A stretch of 64,000 bases of DNA. Source: JAFGNV01 sp964612485. GTDB taxonomy: Bacteria; Chloroflexota; Anaerolineae; 4572-78; J111. The position numbers and the translations under genes are program-made. The notes below the pieces were generated by a model that had not been told where the DNA came from, searched no databases, and saw only the letters and a list, made by a program, of their open reading frames with translations. The stretch lies in contig CAZTFF010000001.1 of NCBI GenBank assembly GCA_964612485.1, positions 1-64,000 of the forward strand, given 5' to 3'. This document shows, in pieces, positions 56,154 to 64,000 of this stretch (its first letter is position 1; the number at the start of each line of letters is the position of its first letter).

Positions 56154-57487
56154 TTACGTTTCCGGCAGGATAATCGGTGTCCGCAACAACTCGCCGACCG
56201 TCCAGGCCCGATCGGTCAAGCCGGCCGCCATCGCCGGGGTCTGGGAACGGTAGCGTCCCTTCAAGCCTGGCACCGGGGTTCACAATGACGAATGATTTCG
56301 AACGAAATGGTAGTAGAGACGCCACCATTGCGCGTGCATCAACAAGGCGTGTTCGGATTGGACCAAAGACCAGGTTTTGCGCATGAGGGGGGCGACGGAT
56401 TGGCGGATGGTCAGGTTGACCCGCTCGATGAAGGCAGTCTGGATGCGGCCGGAGAGGCCGACCGACTTGAGTTTTCCGATCAGGGCTTTGCGTTGGCCCC
56501 AGAGCATGCGAGTGATGGCATAGGCCAGCTTGCGACTACGGCTGCGTTTGACCAGTTGGCCGTACAAGAGTTGCTCATCGACCTGCCAGTGGTCGGTGTG
56601 GCCCCGAGGTGGGCGGAACCAGGAACCGAAGTGAACGGTGATAGCGGCCATAGGATGGCGTAGAAGTAGGCGCGCAATCCATCAGAGAGAAACAGCGGGA
56701 TCCACTCCGGTTTGAGCGAAAGCTTCAGGTGGTGGAGTAAGGAATAGGCATCTTGATTGGTGCGACCGCCGAGGTGGAGGGCGGGGATGAGCTTGCTGAT
56801 TGGGTCGATGGCCAGCCGCAACCAGCGGGGTTTGGTCACCCGGCGGACGCGGGTATGCAGTTCATCGAGTTGGAGGACGACCGGCGCCAACAGGCGCAGA
56901 TAGCGGTGATGCCAGGCTTGAGAATGGGCACCGGCGCGTTGTAACCAGCGGGCGATGGTGGTTTCGCTGTGACCGGTGAAGCGGATCATGACGGCTTGAT
57001 CGAGTCCTTCAGCCAGGAACCAGAGCACCATCTCGATCTGTTTTGGGTCGGTTTTGAGGTAGTAGAGGGGGGTACCTTTGCGGATGGAGAAGGTTTTGCC
57101 GCAGGCCTGGCAGGGCAGTTTGCGGATGGATTGGGCCTGATCGATCCAGCCATAGCCAACGAGAGCGTGGATGTTGTCATCGGTGATACCGAAGTAGTCA
57201 CAACCAGGCTGAGGACAGGCGAAGCCGCTGGTATCAATCGTTTTCTTGCGTCCGCGGGTACTCTTACATTCCGACCAGGGCACGACGATGTTGGGATCGG
57301 GGAGGGGGGCCAGGCTGACACCAGTTTGGCAGCAGGCGCAATCGCGGGGAGATTTGGGTTTCCAGGTGCGGGGTAGGCGGTCTTTGCTGCGTTGGAGCAG
57401 GCGGCGGAGGCGGGTTCGGTGTCGTTAGTAGAGCAGATGGAGTACATACAGGATCAACAGGCACAGGATCAGACGATCAAAATTCAT
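56154..57487 (-). pseudogene. IS1-family-like transposase, disrupted
   Basis: Reading leftward from ATG 57487 the protein begins MNFDRLILCLLILYVLH, meets an in-frame TAA about 20 codons in, and continues with a zinc-ribbon (CPQPGCDYFG, then CQACGKTF), a helix-turn-helix (SETTIARWL) and a catalytic region (QLDELHTR, FLSDGLRAYFYAI). Near 56651-56670 the frame shifts. It continues with AFIERVNLTIRQSVAPL and QWWRLYYHFVR, meets an in-frame TGA at about 56283 where an Arg codon is expected, and ends at TAA 56154-56156 after TVGELLRTPI. Two nonsense changes and a frameshift mean it cannot make an intact transposase. The family call rests on the zinc-ribbon plus C-terminal pattern. Confidence 0.8.
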
Positions 57488-57522
57488 GAGCGGCTCGTTT
57501 TGTGATAGAATGGGATGGGCAC

Positions 57523-57550
57523 ATCATACGAGCCGCTTCAGTTATGTCAA
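57523..57550 (-). promoter_or_regulatory. Transposase promoter
   Basis: Minus strand TTGACA (57545-57550), 16 bp, TATGAT (57523-57528), about 36 bp before the transposase ATG. The same segment is repeated with four changes at 9234-9267. Confidence 0.55.
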
Positions 57551-57605
57551 AATGGGTGGAGCTGAATTGTCAACGGTTCCCAAGGGGTGTACCGGTTTTG
57601 GTTGA

Positions 57606-57803
57606 ACATGGTCACACCTAACCTTTATCCCTCGAACCCGCGTTGATCCTAAAATTATTCCGCTTGAGGCCGGACGCTATATGGCTAGCCTGAGTCCCGG
57701 ATCGCCGTTTGTGGAATTACCGGGCCAAGATCATTTTTGGTGGATAGGAGACACGGAAACGGTTCTGAATGAGGTCCAGCATTTTTTGCAAGGGTTAAAA
57801 TGA
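57606..57803 (+). pseudogene. C-terminal fragment of an alpha/beta hydrolase
   Basis: An open frame without start codon encodes about 54 recognisable residues: PLEAGRYMASLSPGS, FVELPGQDHFWWIGD and a final helix ending FLQGLK before TGA. This is the last part of an alpha/beta hydrolase of the kind often fused to adenylate-cyclase-like domains, with GQDHF holding the catalytic His. The IS end lies only 25 bp upstream, so insertion and deletion probably removed the rest. Confidence 0.65.
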
Positions 57804-57860
57804 GTCCTCGTGGCGATGATCTGTGCCAGGAGGACTCAATGAAATTATCCGTTTGGTTTG

Positions 57861-58211
57861 TTATTCTGACTTACGCTGAAGAACATGGCCGGAACTTACT
57901 TCTTTTTGAGCCAGTAATTCCCGCCCTATCCCGGCCGATTGGGCTTCCGGCAAAATAAAGAATTCGGTCAGTTCTCGTGTGCCTTCATGATTAATCGTCC
58001 GGACGTAGCCAATCGGCCGGCCGTCTTGTTCGGCCACCCAAAAATGCTCGGCAGTACGGGCCAGATGTTCAAATACAGAGCGAAGTTCCCGCCAGCCTTG
58101 CGCCAGCGTCTCCGAGTCCGGGGTGTCTTCCGGTTTTGCTTCTCCCGTGCGTTGGGCCAGGTCTGTCAGGGTTTTTCGGAAGATTCGGTACACGTCATAT
58201 GAGTCGGCCAT
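57861..58211 (-). pseudogene. Truncated GNAT-family acetyltransferase
   Basis: 116 codons encode the first two thirds of a GNAT protein: VYRIFRKTLTDLAQR, EHFWVAEQDGRPIGYVR, and motif A LTEFFILPEAQSAGIGRELL. After this the sequence changes to KEVSSGHVLQRKSE and stops, so the acetyl-CoA-binding second half is missing. It may be untranslated debris. Confidence 0.65.
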
Positions 58212-58677
58212 GGTTCCAGGTCTAAAGCTTAAAGCGGCTGATGATACAAAGGAGCTTTCCGTCCAAGAAAGTGCCGACCTTCATCGTGAGATTGGAGATC
58301 TTTGGAGTATAGCCCAGGCACTGGTCAAACTTGGCGACATAGCCCTGGACATTGGCGAGATTGACCAGGCTAAAGCGGCCTTCCTGGAGGCACTGCCATT
58401 GACTACCGAAGCTGTGGCTTTCGCCACCGGCCTGAGCGCAATGGTAGGACTGGCCCAAACGGAAACCAGAGGAGATCGCCCGGCTTGGGCTTACTCACTG
58501 GCAGCCTATGTTGCCGGGCATCCTCAGGCAAACGAATACACCAAAAAAATTGCCAGACAAGTATGTGCAGAGATTAAAGGGAGTTTTGAAGTTCGGGGAG
58601 CGTATGCAAATCATGATCGGTTCCGGGGTCGCCCATTTGAAGGAGTAGTTCGTATGATCTTGGCCGAAAGTTCGTAA
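58212..58677 (+). pseudogene. C-terminal fragment of a TPR-domain protein
   Basis: The frame encodes ESADLHREIGDLWSIAQAL, LGDIALDIGEIDQAKAAFLEAL and a helical tail ending LAESS. This is the terminal TPR and cap of the large ATPase/cyclase-type regulators common in this phylum. The N-terminal hundreds of residues are absent and the frame begins against the GNAT fragment, so it is a remnant. Confidence 0.6.
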
Positions 58678-58717
58678 ACGTTTTCAGTTTCATACCCGTT
58701 CAGTCAAACAGGCCCAA

Positions 58718-58759
58718 AAGTAACTTCAAAAATTGAAGGAACAGTGGTTCCAGTTACTT
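58718..58759. other. Compact three-way-junction-like palindrome
   Basis: An outer stem AAGTAAC/GTTACTT (7 bp) encloses two perfect 5-bp hairpins, TTCAA-AAA-TTGAA and GGAAC-AGTG-GTTCC. All 42 bases except the loops and one A are paired. It lies in the gap before yebC. Confidence 0.45.
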
Positions 58760-58854
58760 CCTGACAATTTACCTGTGTGACTTTTGCGGTATTGTCTTTT
58801 ATCAAATTATTTTACATAATTCTTCCGATTGTCTTGTGCTGCCCCCGCCTGCTC

Positions 58855-58883
58855 TGGCACGTTTTTGACCTTGATGATATAAT
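58855..58883 (+). promoter_or_regulatory. Candidate promoter of yebC-ruvCA
   Basis: TGGCAC (58855-58860), 17 bp, TATAAT (58878-58883), about 48 bp before the yebC ATG. The -10 is consensus, the -35 is weak. Confidence 0.45.
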
Positions 58884-58930
58884 ATCTGGTACATAATTTA
58901 TCAACCACATATTTATGAACGAGGTAAGAT

Positions 58931-59677
58931 ATGTCTGGCCATAGCAAATGGAGTACCATCAAACGAAAAAAAGGCGCGGAAGATGCCAAGCGGGGCAAGC
59001 TCTTTACCCGCCTGGCCCGCGATATTACCATTGCCGCCCGCAGCGGCGGTGACCCCGATACCAATCCCACCCTCCGCACCGCCATTGACAAAGCCCGGGG
59101 CGCCAATATGCCTAAAGACAACATCGAGCGGGCCATCAAAAAAGGCACCGGCGAGCTGGAAGGCGGCGAGCTGGAAGAAATAATGTACGAAGCCTACGGC
59201 CCGCACGGCATCCCCATTCTGGTAAAATGCCTCACCGACAACCGCAACCGGGCCATTGCCGAATTGCGCCGTGTCTTCAATAAAATGGGCGGCAGTTTGG
59301 CTGAAGCCGGGGCTGTCAACTGGATGTTCACTACCAAGGGATACATCACCATCGAGCGCACCGACCAGGACCCGGATGAGGTCTTTATGATCGCGGTGGA
59401 TGCTGGCGCCGACGACGTTGAATTTGGCGACGAGGTTTTTGAAATCTACACCGAACCCGATCAGCTTCACGCCGTAGCCGGCGCGTTGACCGATAGCGGT
59501 TTGAAAATTGCCGATGCGGAACTGGCCCCCATCCCCAATAACGAAATCGAACTGGGCCGGAAAGAAACCAATCAGGTGATGAGCATTATCGAGAACTTGG
59601 AAGAAATTGACGACGTGCAGCAAGTTTACTCCGGCCTGCACCTCAGCGATGATGTTCTGGCGGAACTGGCAGCCTGA
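58931..59677 (+). CDS. yebC: YebC/PmpR family protein
   Basis: Cytoplasmic protein of 248 residues. The family is described both as a transcriptional regulator and, more recently, as a factor that helps ribosomes through difficult proline stretches. Marks are the N-terminal MSGHSKWSTIKRKKGAEDAKRGK in pieces, ARGANMPKDNIERAIKKG, the EAYGPHGIPILV segment and NRNRAIAELRRVF. Length is standard. AGGT-type site precedes the ATG. It heads the run yebC-ruvC-ruvA, a common gene order. Confidence 0.95.
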   Translation: MSGHSKWSTIKRKKGAEDAKRGKLFTRLARDITIAARSGGDPDTNPTLRTAIDKARGANMPKDNIERAIKKGTGELEGGELEEIMYEAYGPHGIPILVKCLTDNRNRAIAELRRVFNKMGGSLAEAGAVNWMFTTKGYITIERTDQDPDEVFMIAVDAGADDVEFGDEVFEIYTEPDQLHAVAGALTDSGLKIADAELAPIPNNEIELGRKETNQVMSIIENLEEIDDVQQVYSGLHLSDDVLAELAA

Positions 59678-59679
59678 TC

Positions 59680-60171
59680 GTGCGTGTGATTGGCATTGAT
59701 CCCGGTACGGCTATTACCGGCTGGGGCGTGGTAGAAACCCAGGATGACATGCTGGTGCTGGTGGCCTATGGCACGGTGACCACGGCGGCGGGTACACCAC
59801 TGCCCCAACGGCTTCAAATGATCTACCGCGAGCTGACCGGCATTGTTCGACAGCAGCAGCCCGATGCCTCGGCCATCGAGGAACTGTTTTTTAGCAAAAA
59901 TGCCAAAACCGCGCTGGCCGTAGGCCATGGCCGGGGCGCAGCGATGCTGGCGCTGGCCGAGGTTGGCCTGCCCGTGTTCGAGTACAAACCCCTGGAAATA
60001 AAACAAGCCCTCACCGGTTACGGTGGGGCCGACAAACAGCAAATGCAGCAAATGGTCAAATTGTTGTTAGATTTAGACGACATTCCCCGGCCCGATGATG
60101 CCGCCGACGCCCTGGCCGTGGCCGTCTGCCATTTGCATTCGGCCCGGTTACGCATGCTGGAGGACGAATGA
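59680..60171 (+). CDS. ruvC: Holliday junction resolvase RuvC
   Basis: Endonuclease that cuts Holliday junctions, acting with RuvAB. The 163-residue protein has the RNase H-like fold residues: Asp7 in GIDPGT, Glu67 in SAIEELFF, and the C-terminal acidic pair in RPDDAADALAVAVCH. The GTG start lies two bases after the yebC stop codon, indicating coupled translation, and its end overlaps ruvA by four bases. Confidence 0.95.
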   Translation: MRVIGIDPGTAITGWGVVETQDDMLVLVAYGTVTTAAGTPLPQRLQMIYRELTGIVRQQQPDASAIEELFFSKNAKTALAVGHGRGAAMLALAEVGLPVFEYKPLEIKQALTGYGGADKQQMQQMVKLLLDLDDIPRPDDAADALAVAVCHLHSARLRMLEDE

Positions 60172-60752
60172 TCGGTTCGCTGCGCGGTGAAATTATCGGC
60201 AAGGAAGAGGATTCGGTGCTGCTCGAAGTTGGCGGCGTAGGGTTTCAGATATTGGGGCCAACCACGCTGCTGGATGTGTTGGAGGTGGGCGTCAAAACCC
60301 AACTCTTTACCCACCTGCACGTGCGGGAGCAGGAGCTAACCCTGTTTGGCTTTGTGGATCAAGAAGAGTTGGAACTGTTCCGCACGCTGTTGAAAGTTCA
60401 AGGCATTGGCCCCAAGGTGGCGCTGGCCATTCTCTCCCACCTGCCCGCCGAAACCTTGCGGCAGGCGGTGGCCCGTGAAGAGGCCGCGCTGCTGGCGCGT
60501 GTGCCGGGGATCGGCCCCAAAAAGGCCAAGCAAATTGTCTTTCAACTCAAAGACAAAGTGGGCGTGGAAGATATTTTTGTCTCATCTACGCCCATCAGCG
60601 ATAGCGATGGCGAGGTGATTGCCGCGCTCACCGCGCTGGGCTACAGTGTGGTCGAAGCGCAATCGGCTTTGCAGCAACTGCCCAAAGATATCAAAGAAGA
60701 GAGCGTGGAAGAGAAAGTGCGCGTGGCTTTGAGCAGCCTCTCAAAGCTTTAA
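60168..60752 (+). CDS. ruvA: Holliday junction branch migration protein RuvA
   Basis: Junction-binding protein of 194 residues that tetramerises and loads RuvB. It has the N-terminal OB fold (MIGSLRGEIIGKEED), two helix-hairpin-helix motifs (VQGIGPKVALAIL and VPGIGPKKAKQIVFQLKDK), and the C-terminal three-helix RuvB-interacting domain after an Ile/Ser-rich linker (ALTALGYSVVEAQSAL). ATGA overlap with ruvC. No ruvB follows; mnmE is convergent. Confidence 0.95.
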   Translation: MIGSLRGEIIGKEEDSVLLEVGGVGFQILGPTTLLDVLEVGVKTQLFTHLHVREQELTLFGFVDQEELELFRTLLKVQGIGPKVALAILSHLPAETLRQAVAREEAALLARVPGIGPKKAKQIVFQLKDKVGVEDIFVSSTPISDSDGEVIAALTALGYSVVEAQSALQQLPKDIKEESVEEKVRVALSSLSKL

Positions 60753-60776
60753 TCGTTGGGTAGCACTCAGTTTATA

Positions 60777-60880
60777 GTTACACAGAGTAACTCGGAGTAC
60801 ACGCAGAGATTCACAGAGAAATATTAAACATCCTCAGCGTTTCTTTGTGTATTATCTGTGAAATTCTGTGTAATTTAGTC
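60777..60880. repeat. Intergenic palindrome of CACAGAG-type units
   Basis: ACAGAGTAACTCGG and GATTCACAGAG on the left face CTTTGTGTATTATCTGTG and ATTCTGTGTAAT on the right. It separates convergent ruvA and mnmE and may act as a weak bidirectional terminator. Confidence 0.45.
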
Positions 60881-60882
60881 AA

Positions 60883-62259
60883 TTATTTCCCAATACAGAA
60901 CTTGCCAAAAATAGTGTCCAGCAGGTCTTCGGTGACGGTTTCGCCGGTAATCTCGCCCAAAGCTTCCACCGCCTCCCGCACGTCAATCGATACCAGGTCC
61001 GGGGAAATCCCTGCTTCCTGGGCCTCGATGGCCGCCTGAGTATGGTCCAACGCGCGTTGCAGCAGATTTTTGTGGCGCGGATTGCTCACCAGCGGGGTGT
61101 CAGACAGGGTGACGTGACCGCCCATGACCATATTGACAATGGCTGTTTCCAGGGTATCAATCCCCTCACTGGTCAATGCCGAGATGGCGACGCGCGGTGT
61201 GGCGGGCAAAAAATCGACAGAAATGGTGTGAGCCTGCGTGGCCGGCAGATCGGTTTTGTTGATCACCAGCAGGGCCGGCCTGTTTTTGACCAGGGCTTCA
61301 ATTTCCCAATCTTCCGGTTCCAGGGGGCAGCTGCCATCTACCACCATCAGGGCGATGTCGGCGCGTTCCAGCGCGGATTGGCTGCGTTCCACGCCAATGC
61401 GTTCCACCTCATCGGCGGGCGCGGCGCGGATACCGGCGGTGTCAACCAGCACCAGGGGGATACCGCCCAGATTGGCGGTTTCTTCCAGGGTATCGCGGGT
61501 GGTGCCGGGAATATTGGTGACAATGGCCCGCTCGCCCCGCAGCAGCGCATTGAGCAGGCTGCTTTTGCCTACGTTGGGCCGGCCCACAATGGCGGCTCGC
61601 ACGCCTTGCCGGTAAATAATGCCGCTGTCGGCGTTTTGTAGCAGCTTGTTCAGCGTTATCGAAACCTCTTTTAAAGGAGTAACCACATCCTGAAAGGGGA
61701 TTTCATCTTCCACAAAATCAATGCTGGCTTCCAGAAAGGCCAGGCTATCCAGCAGCGCGGTTCGCACCCCGGCCACTTGCGCCGAGAGCGAGCCGCCCAG
61801 TTGGTCGGTGGCTACTCGCAGCGCGGCATCGGTTTTGGCTTCAATAATGTCCAACACGGCCTCGGCCTGGGCCAGGTCTAACCGGCCGTTAAGAAAAGCG
61901 CGCAGAGTCATCTCGCCGGCTTCCGCCGCCCGCGCGCCCTGATTTAACACCAGTTCCAGAATGCGCCCCAGCGATACAATACCCCCGTGCGCCTGAATTT
62001 CCACTACATCCTGCCGGGTATAACTGTGCGGTTGGGGCATGTACACGGCCAGCGCCTCGTCAACCACTGTGGCCGTGGCCGGATCAACAATATGGCCGTA
62101 GTGCAGCCGGTAAGGTTCAAAATTGGGGCGCGGTTTGGCCGCTTGAAAAAGCTGCCGGATAATGGAAAAAGCGTTGGGGCCGCTGATGCGCACAATGCCG
62201 ATACCGCTTTGGCCTATTGACGTGGCTATAGCAGCTATGGTATCATCTAAACTGTACAT
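60883..62259 (-). CDS. mnmE: tRNA modification GTPase MnmE
   Basis: GTPase of 458 residues that with MnmG adds carboxymethylaminomethyl groups to wobble uridines of tRNA. It has the N-terminal formyl-THF-binding domain (DTIAAIATSIGQSGIGIVRISG in pieces), the helical domain, the inserted G domain with P-loop GRPNVGKSSL, the G2/G3 stretch IPGTTRDT and VDTAGIR, NKTD, and the invariant C-terminal FCIGK with the catalytic-domain Cys. Length is standard. mnmG is not adjacent. Confidence 0.95.
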   Translation of the reverse strand: MYSLDDTIAAIATSIGQSGIGIVRISGPNAFSIIRQLFQAAKPRPNFEPYRLHYGHIVDPATATVVDEALAVYMPQPHSYTRQDVVEIQAHGGIVSLGRILELVLNQGARAAEAGEMTLRAFLNGRLDLAQAEAVLDIIEAKTDAALRVATDQLGGSLSAQVAGVRTALLDSLAFLEASIDFVEDEIPFQDVVTPLKEVSITLNKLLQNADSGIIYRQGVRAAIVGRPNVGKSSLLNALLRGERAIVTNIPGTTRDTLEETANLGGIPLVLVDTAGIRAAPADEVERIGVERSQSALERADIALMVVDGSCPLEPEDWEIEALVKNRPALLVINKTDLPATQAHTISVDFLPATPRVAISALTSEGIDTLETAIVNMVMGGHVTLSDTPLVSNPRHKNLLQRALDHTQAAIEAQEAGISPDLVSIDVREAVEALGEITGETVTEDLLDTIFGKFCIGK

Positions 62260-62299
62260 AACTCATCTTTTAAAAGCTTCGTTTTGACAATGCTTGGCA

Positions 62300-62397
62300 T
62301 CTTCTCAATATTTCGGGGGAACGAGGTCTAAGCCTGTCGAAGACCGTTGGTTTCGACAAGCTCAACCAACTCTGTCCCAGATTATCGAGAGGGTACA
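62300..62397. repeat. 98-bp palindromic repeat, copy 2
   Basis: Second copy of the element at 17296-17393, same length and orientation, with 12 transitions. It lies upstream of mnmE in the gap before the sensor-kinase gene. Confidence 0.8.
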
Positions 62398-62547
62398 ATA
62401 TTTGCCGATAAAACAGCAAATAATTCTCTTGAGTAAATCTTGTAAATTCTCAATTATTAGGCATTAATTATACTACAAGTCGGTCAGATGCAAACGGGAG
62501 AGGGGTTGATGGTAAGGGGCATTTACTAACAGGTTGTATTTTTTAAT

Positions 62548-64000
62548 ATGAAAACTCCTGCCCAATGGGCGCGTTCTGGATCGAGTTTTTTTTCATCCAG
62601 CATCCGTAACCGAATTATTATTCCCTATGCGTTGCTGACCCTGGTGCTGGCGGCATTTGGCACATTTGTAGTCACGTTTTTGGTGGCCGGCAGCCTGGAG
62701 GAACGATTCCGCAATCAGCTTGTTGATGCCGGAAGTGTGGTCAGTGAAGCTGTCGTTGATCGGGAAGATGCGCGGTTGGAGGTGGAACGGGCCATTGCCA
62801 ACACTCAGGGAGTACCCCAGGCGGTGGTTGACCGTGATTCGGCCACGCTTGAAACGTTGATCGACCCTCTGGTTAGAAATGCTAATGGTATTGATCACGT
62901 GGTTATCCTCGATACCCAGGGAAAACAACTCATCTCTTTTCAACGCGGCGGCGGCCCTAATTCGCCCGTTCAAATTGATCTGGATACCGGCGTAGATTAT
63001 TCAACCTTGCCGTTTGTATCAGCCGTGCTGTCTGATCCAGAAGGCGATTTGAAAGAAGTGCAGCTTGCGCGCGATACGGACGGGCGCGAAACGATCTTCA
63101 CGGTTGGCCCGGTTCGGAATGAAACCGGCACCATCGGCGCTGTGTTGGTGGGCACCTACCTGGAAGATGACCTGATGGAGATGAGCAACCTGGCGCTGGC
63201 CGATATTACCTTGTTTGATCGACAAGGTGATGTGATAAAATCCACCTTCCGCTTAACCTCCCGCGAGTCAGCCGAACTCTTCGGCTCGCTCACTCCGGAA
63301 CGCATTGAGCAAATCATTGCGGAAGCCGGTAAATTTGTTTTTCTGGAAGAAATTTCCGGGCTGCCGGAAGATGAACCGCAAGAAATCGATATTCGGGGGC
63401 GAACCTACCGCTTTGCCTACGCGCCTTTTGTGCTGCGTGGTCGGGTGTATGGCGTTTTTGGCGTAGCCCTGCCTTCTAATTTTATCACCAATACCAATAA
63501 TCAGAGCCGTTACCTGTTTTCAGGTATTTTTGCCGCCGGCGTAGTGGCGGTTTTGATTATTGGCTTTGCCATCTCCGGGCGAATTATCCGCCCCATTGTC
63601 AGCCTGGTGCAAACCTCTCAGGATATTGCCAAAGGAAATCTTGATCGCCGGACCGGACTGAGAAGCCGGGATGAAATTGGCACCCTGGCCAGCACCTTTG
63701 ATGAAATGACCTCCGAGCTACAAAAGAAAACTATTGCCCTGCGCGATGAAGCCAGCAAGTTAAACGCCATCCTGAACAGTATTGCCGACGGCGTGATTGT
63801 GCAGGATACCGAGGGCAATGTTATCACCACCAACCCCGCCGCCGAACGAATTTTAGAAGCCATTGGCGATGATTTTGTTCTGGACGCGGTTGAAACTGAC
63901 GAGCAGGAGTCCATCCAATTAACTGATAATGATGATCACAACCAGCAAGCGCAGCTATTGAAATACCTGACCGGCCTTGAGTTTCGTGAAGCGCGCCGTT
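62548..64000 (+). CDS. Membrane sensor kinase, 3' end outside the window
   Basis: The frame is open from ATG 62548 to the window end (484 codons). TM1 lies at about residues 25-50, an extracytoplasmic Cache-like sensor of about 260 residues follows (VVILDTQGKQLISF, VLVGTYLEDDLMEM), then TM2 (about 325-345), a HAMP domain (SGRIIRPIVSLVQTSQDIAKG in pieces, DEIGTLASTFDEMT) and the start of a PAS domain (LNAILNSIADGVIVQDTEGNV). A histidine kinase or similar output should lie beyond 64000. No clear ribosome binding site precedes the chosen ATG. Confidence 0.85.
   Translation, partial: MKTPAQWARSGSSFFSSSIRNRIIIPYALLTLVLAAFGTFVVTFLVAGSLEERFRNQLVDAGSVVSEAVVDREDARLEVERAIANTQGVPQAVVDRDSATLETLIDPLVRNANGIDHVVILDTQGKQLISFQRGGGPNSPVQIDLDTGVDYSTLPFVSAVLSDPEGDLKEVQLARDTDGRETIFTVGPVRNETGTIGAVLVGTYLEDDLMEMSNLALADITLFDRQGDVIKSTFRLTSRESAELFGSLTPERIEQIIAEAGKFVFLEEISGLPEDEPQEIDIRGRTYRFAYAPFVLRGRVYGVFGVALPSNFITNTNNQSRYLFSGIFAAGVVAVLIIGFAISGRIIRPIVSLVQTSQDIAKGNLDRRTGLRSRDEIGTLASTFDEMTSELQKKTIALRDEASKLNAILNSIADGVIVQDTEGNVITTNPAAERILEAIGDDFVLDAVETDEQESIQLTDNDDHNQQAQLLKYLTGLEFREARR

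Larger units (their letters stand above)
55968..57581 (-). mobile_element. Decayed IS1-like insertion sequence
   Basis: Terminal inverted repeats of 18 bp with 16 matches mark the ends: GGGAACCGTTGGTAATTC at 55968-55985 and GAATTGTCAACGGTTCCC at 57564-57581. Between them is a broken transposase gene on the minus strand. No direct repeat flanks the ends, so the insertion is old or its edges were rearranged. A perfect 10-bp inverted pair (AGCGGCTCGT at 57489 and ACGAGCCGCT at 57528) lies near the promoter end. Confidence 0.75.

Noticed and set aside
55953..56288. A 111-codon plus-strand frame at the left end of the IS
   Set aside because: It spans the terminal repeat, a terminator and the antisense of the transposase end, with no recognisable domain.
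58855..58870. Sigma-54 promoter (TGGCAC motif) before yebC
   Set aside because: The TGGCAC is not followed by a proper TTGC element at the right distance, whereas a consensus TATAAT fits a sigma-70 reading.

Overview
The window is ordinary chromosome from what looks like a Chloroflexota bacterium (Anaerolineae- or Caldilineae-like; inferred, not proven). Reasons: lipoproteins with Val/Glu-rich spacers after the lipobox, a lipoprotein joining a DsbA-like domain to a cyclophilin, a secreted beta-helix protein ending in a short YLPLI-type tail, a BTAD/AAA/TPR regulator beside a 73-residue protein, and many carbohydrate ABC transporters next to glycosidases. No rRNA, tRNA or CRISPR array was recognised.

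Layout. 0.2-6.1 kb: housekeeping (holB, a RicT/PSP1 protein, then convergent mutS2, cvpA-like and bactofilin genes). 6.1-8.7 kb: the DsbA-cyclophilin lipoprotein, whose first active-site Cys codon is TGA followed by a SECIS-like hairpin (candidate selenoprotein), then rmlB. 8.7-9.3 kb: a decayed stretch with a MerR/hydrolase remnant. 9.3-13.8 kb: a family 3 binding lipoprotein, a hybrid histidine kinase and a TIGR02206-type membrane protein. 13.9-22.8 kb: a minus-strand mannoside operon (GH2 beta-mannosidase, MFS transporter, GH130, GH3) divergent from a LacI regulator, with operators bracketing the promoter. 22.9-32.4 kb: an Opp/Dpp-type ABC operon, then a ChbG/YdjC deacetylase and a second GH3. 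32.6-39.0 kb: the beta-helix protein, the 73-residue protein and the BTAD regulator.

39.1-48.8 kb: two minus-strand units. One encodes a YesN-type regulator, a YesM-type kinase and a sugar-binding lipoprotein. The other, after a terminator, encodes a paralogous binding lipoprotein with a long Ala-rich spacer, two permeases and a double ATPase (YtfQRT/YjfF type). 49.1-55.9 kb: an arabinoside-type locus (LacI, binding protein, MalF, MalG, GH127). 55.97-57.6 kb: a decayed IS1-like element, followed to 58.7 kb by three truncated genes. 58.9-62.3 kb: yebC-ruvC-ruvA and convergent mnmE. 62.5 kb to the end: a sensor kinase cut by the window edge.

Themes. Sugar uptake and glycoside hydrolysis dominate. 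In all three ABC operons the binding-protein gene is separated from the first permease gene by a strong perfect hairpin without a U tract, which would fit higher expression of the binding protein. Intergenic spaces hold several imperfect palindromes, including a 98-bp element present twice and an 89-bp element flanked by 9-bp direct repeats.
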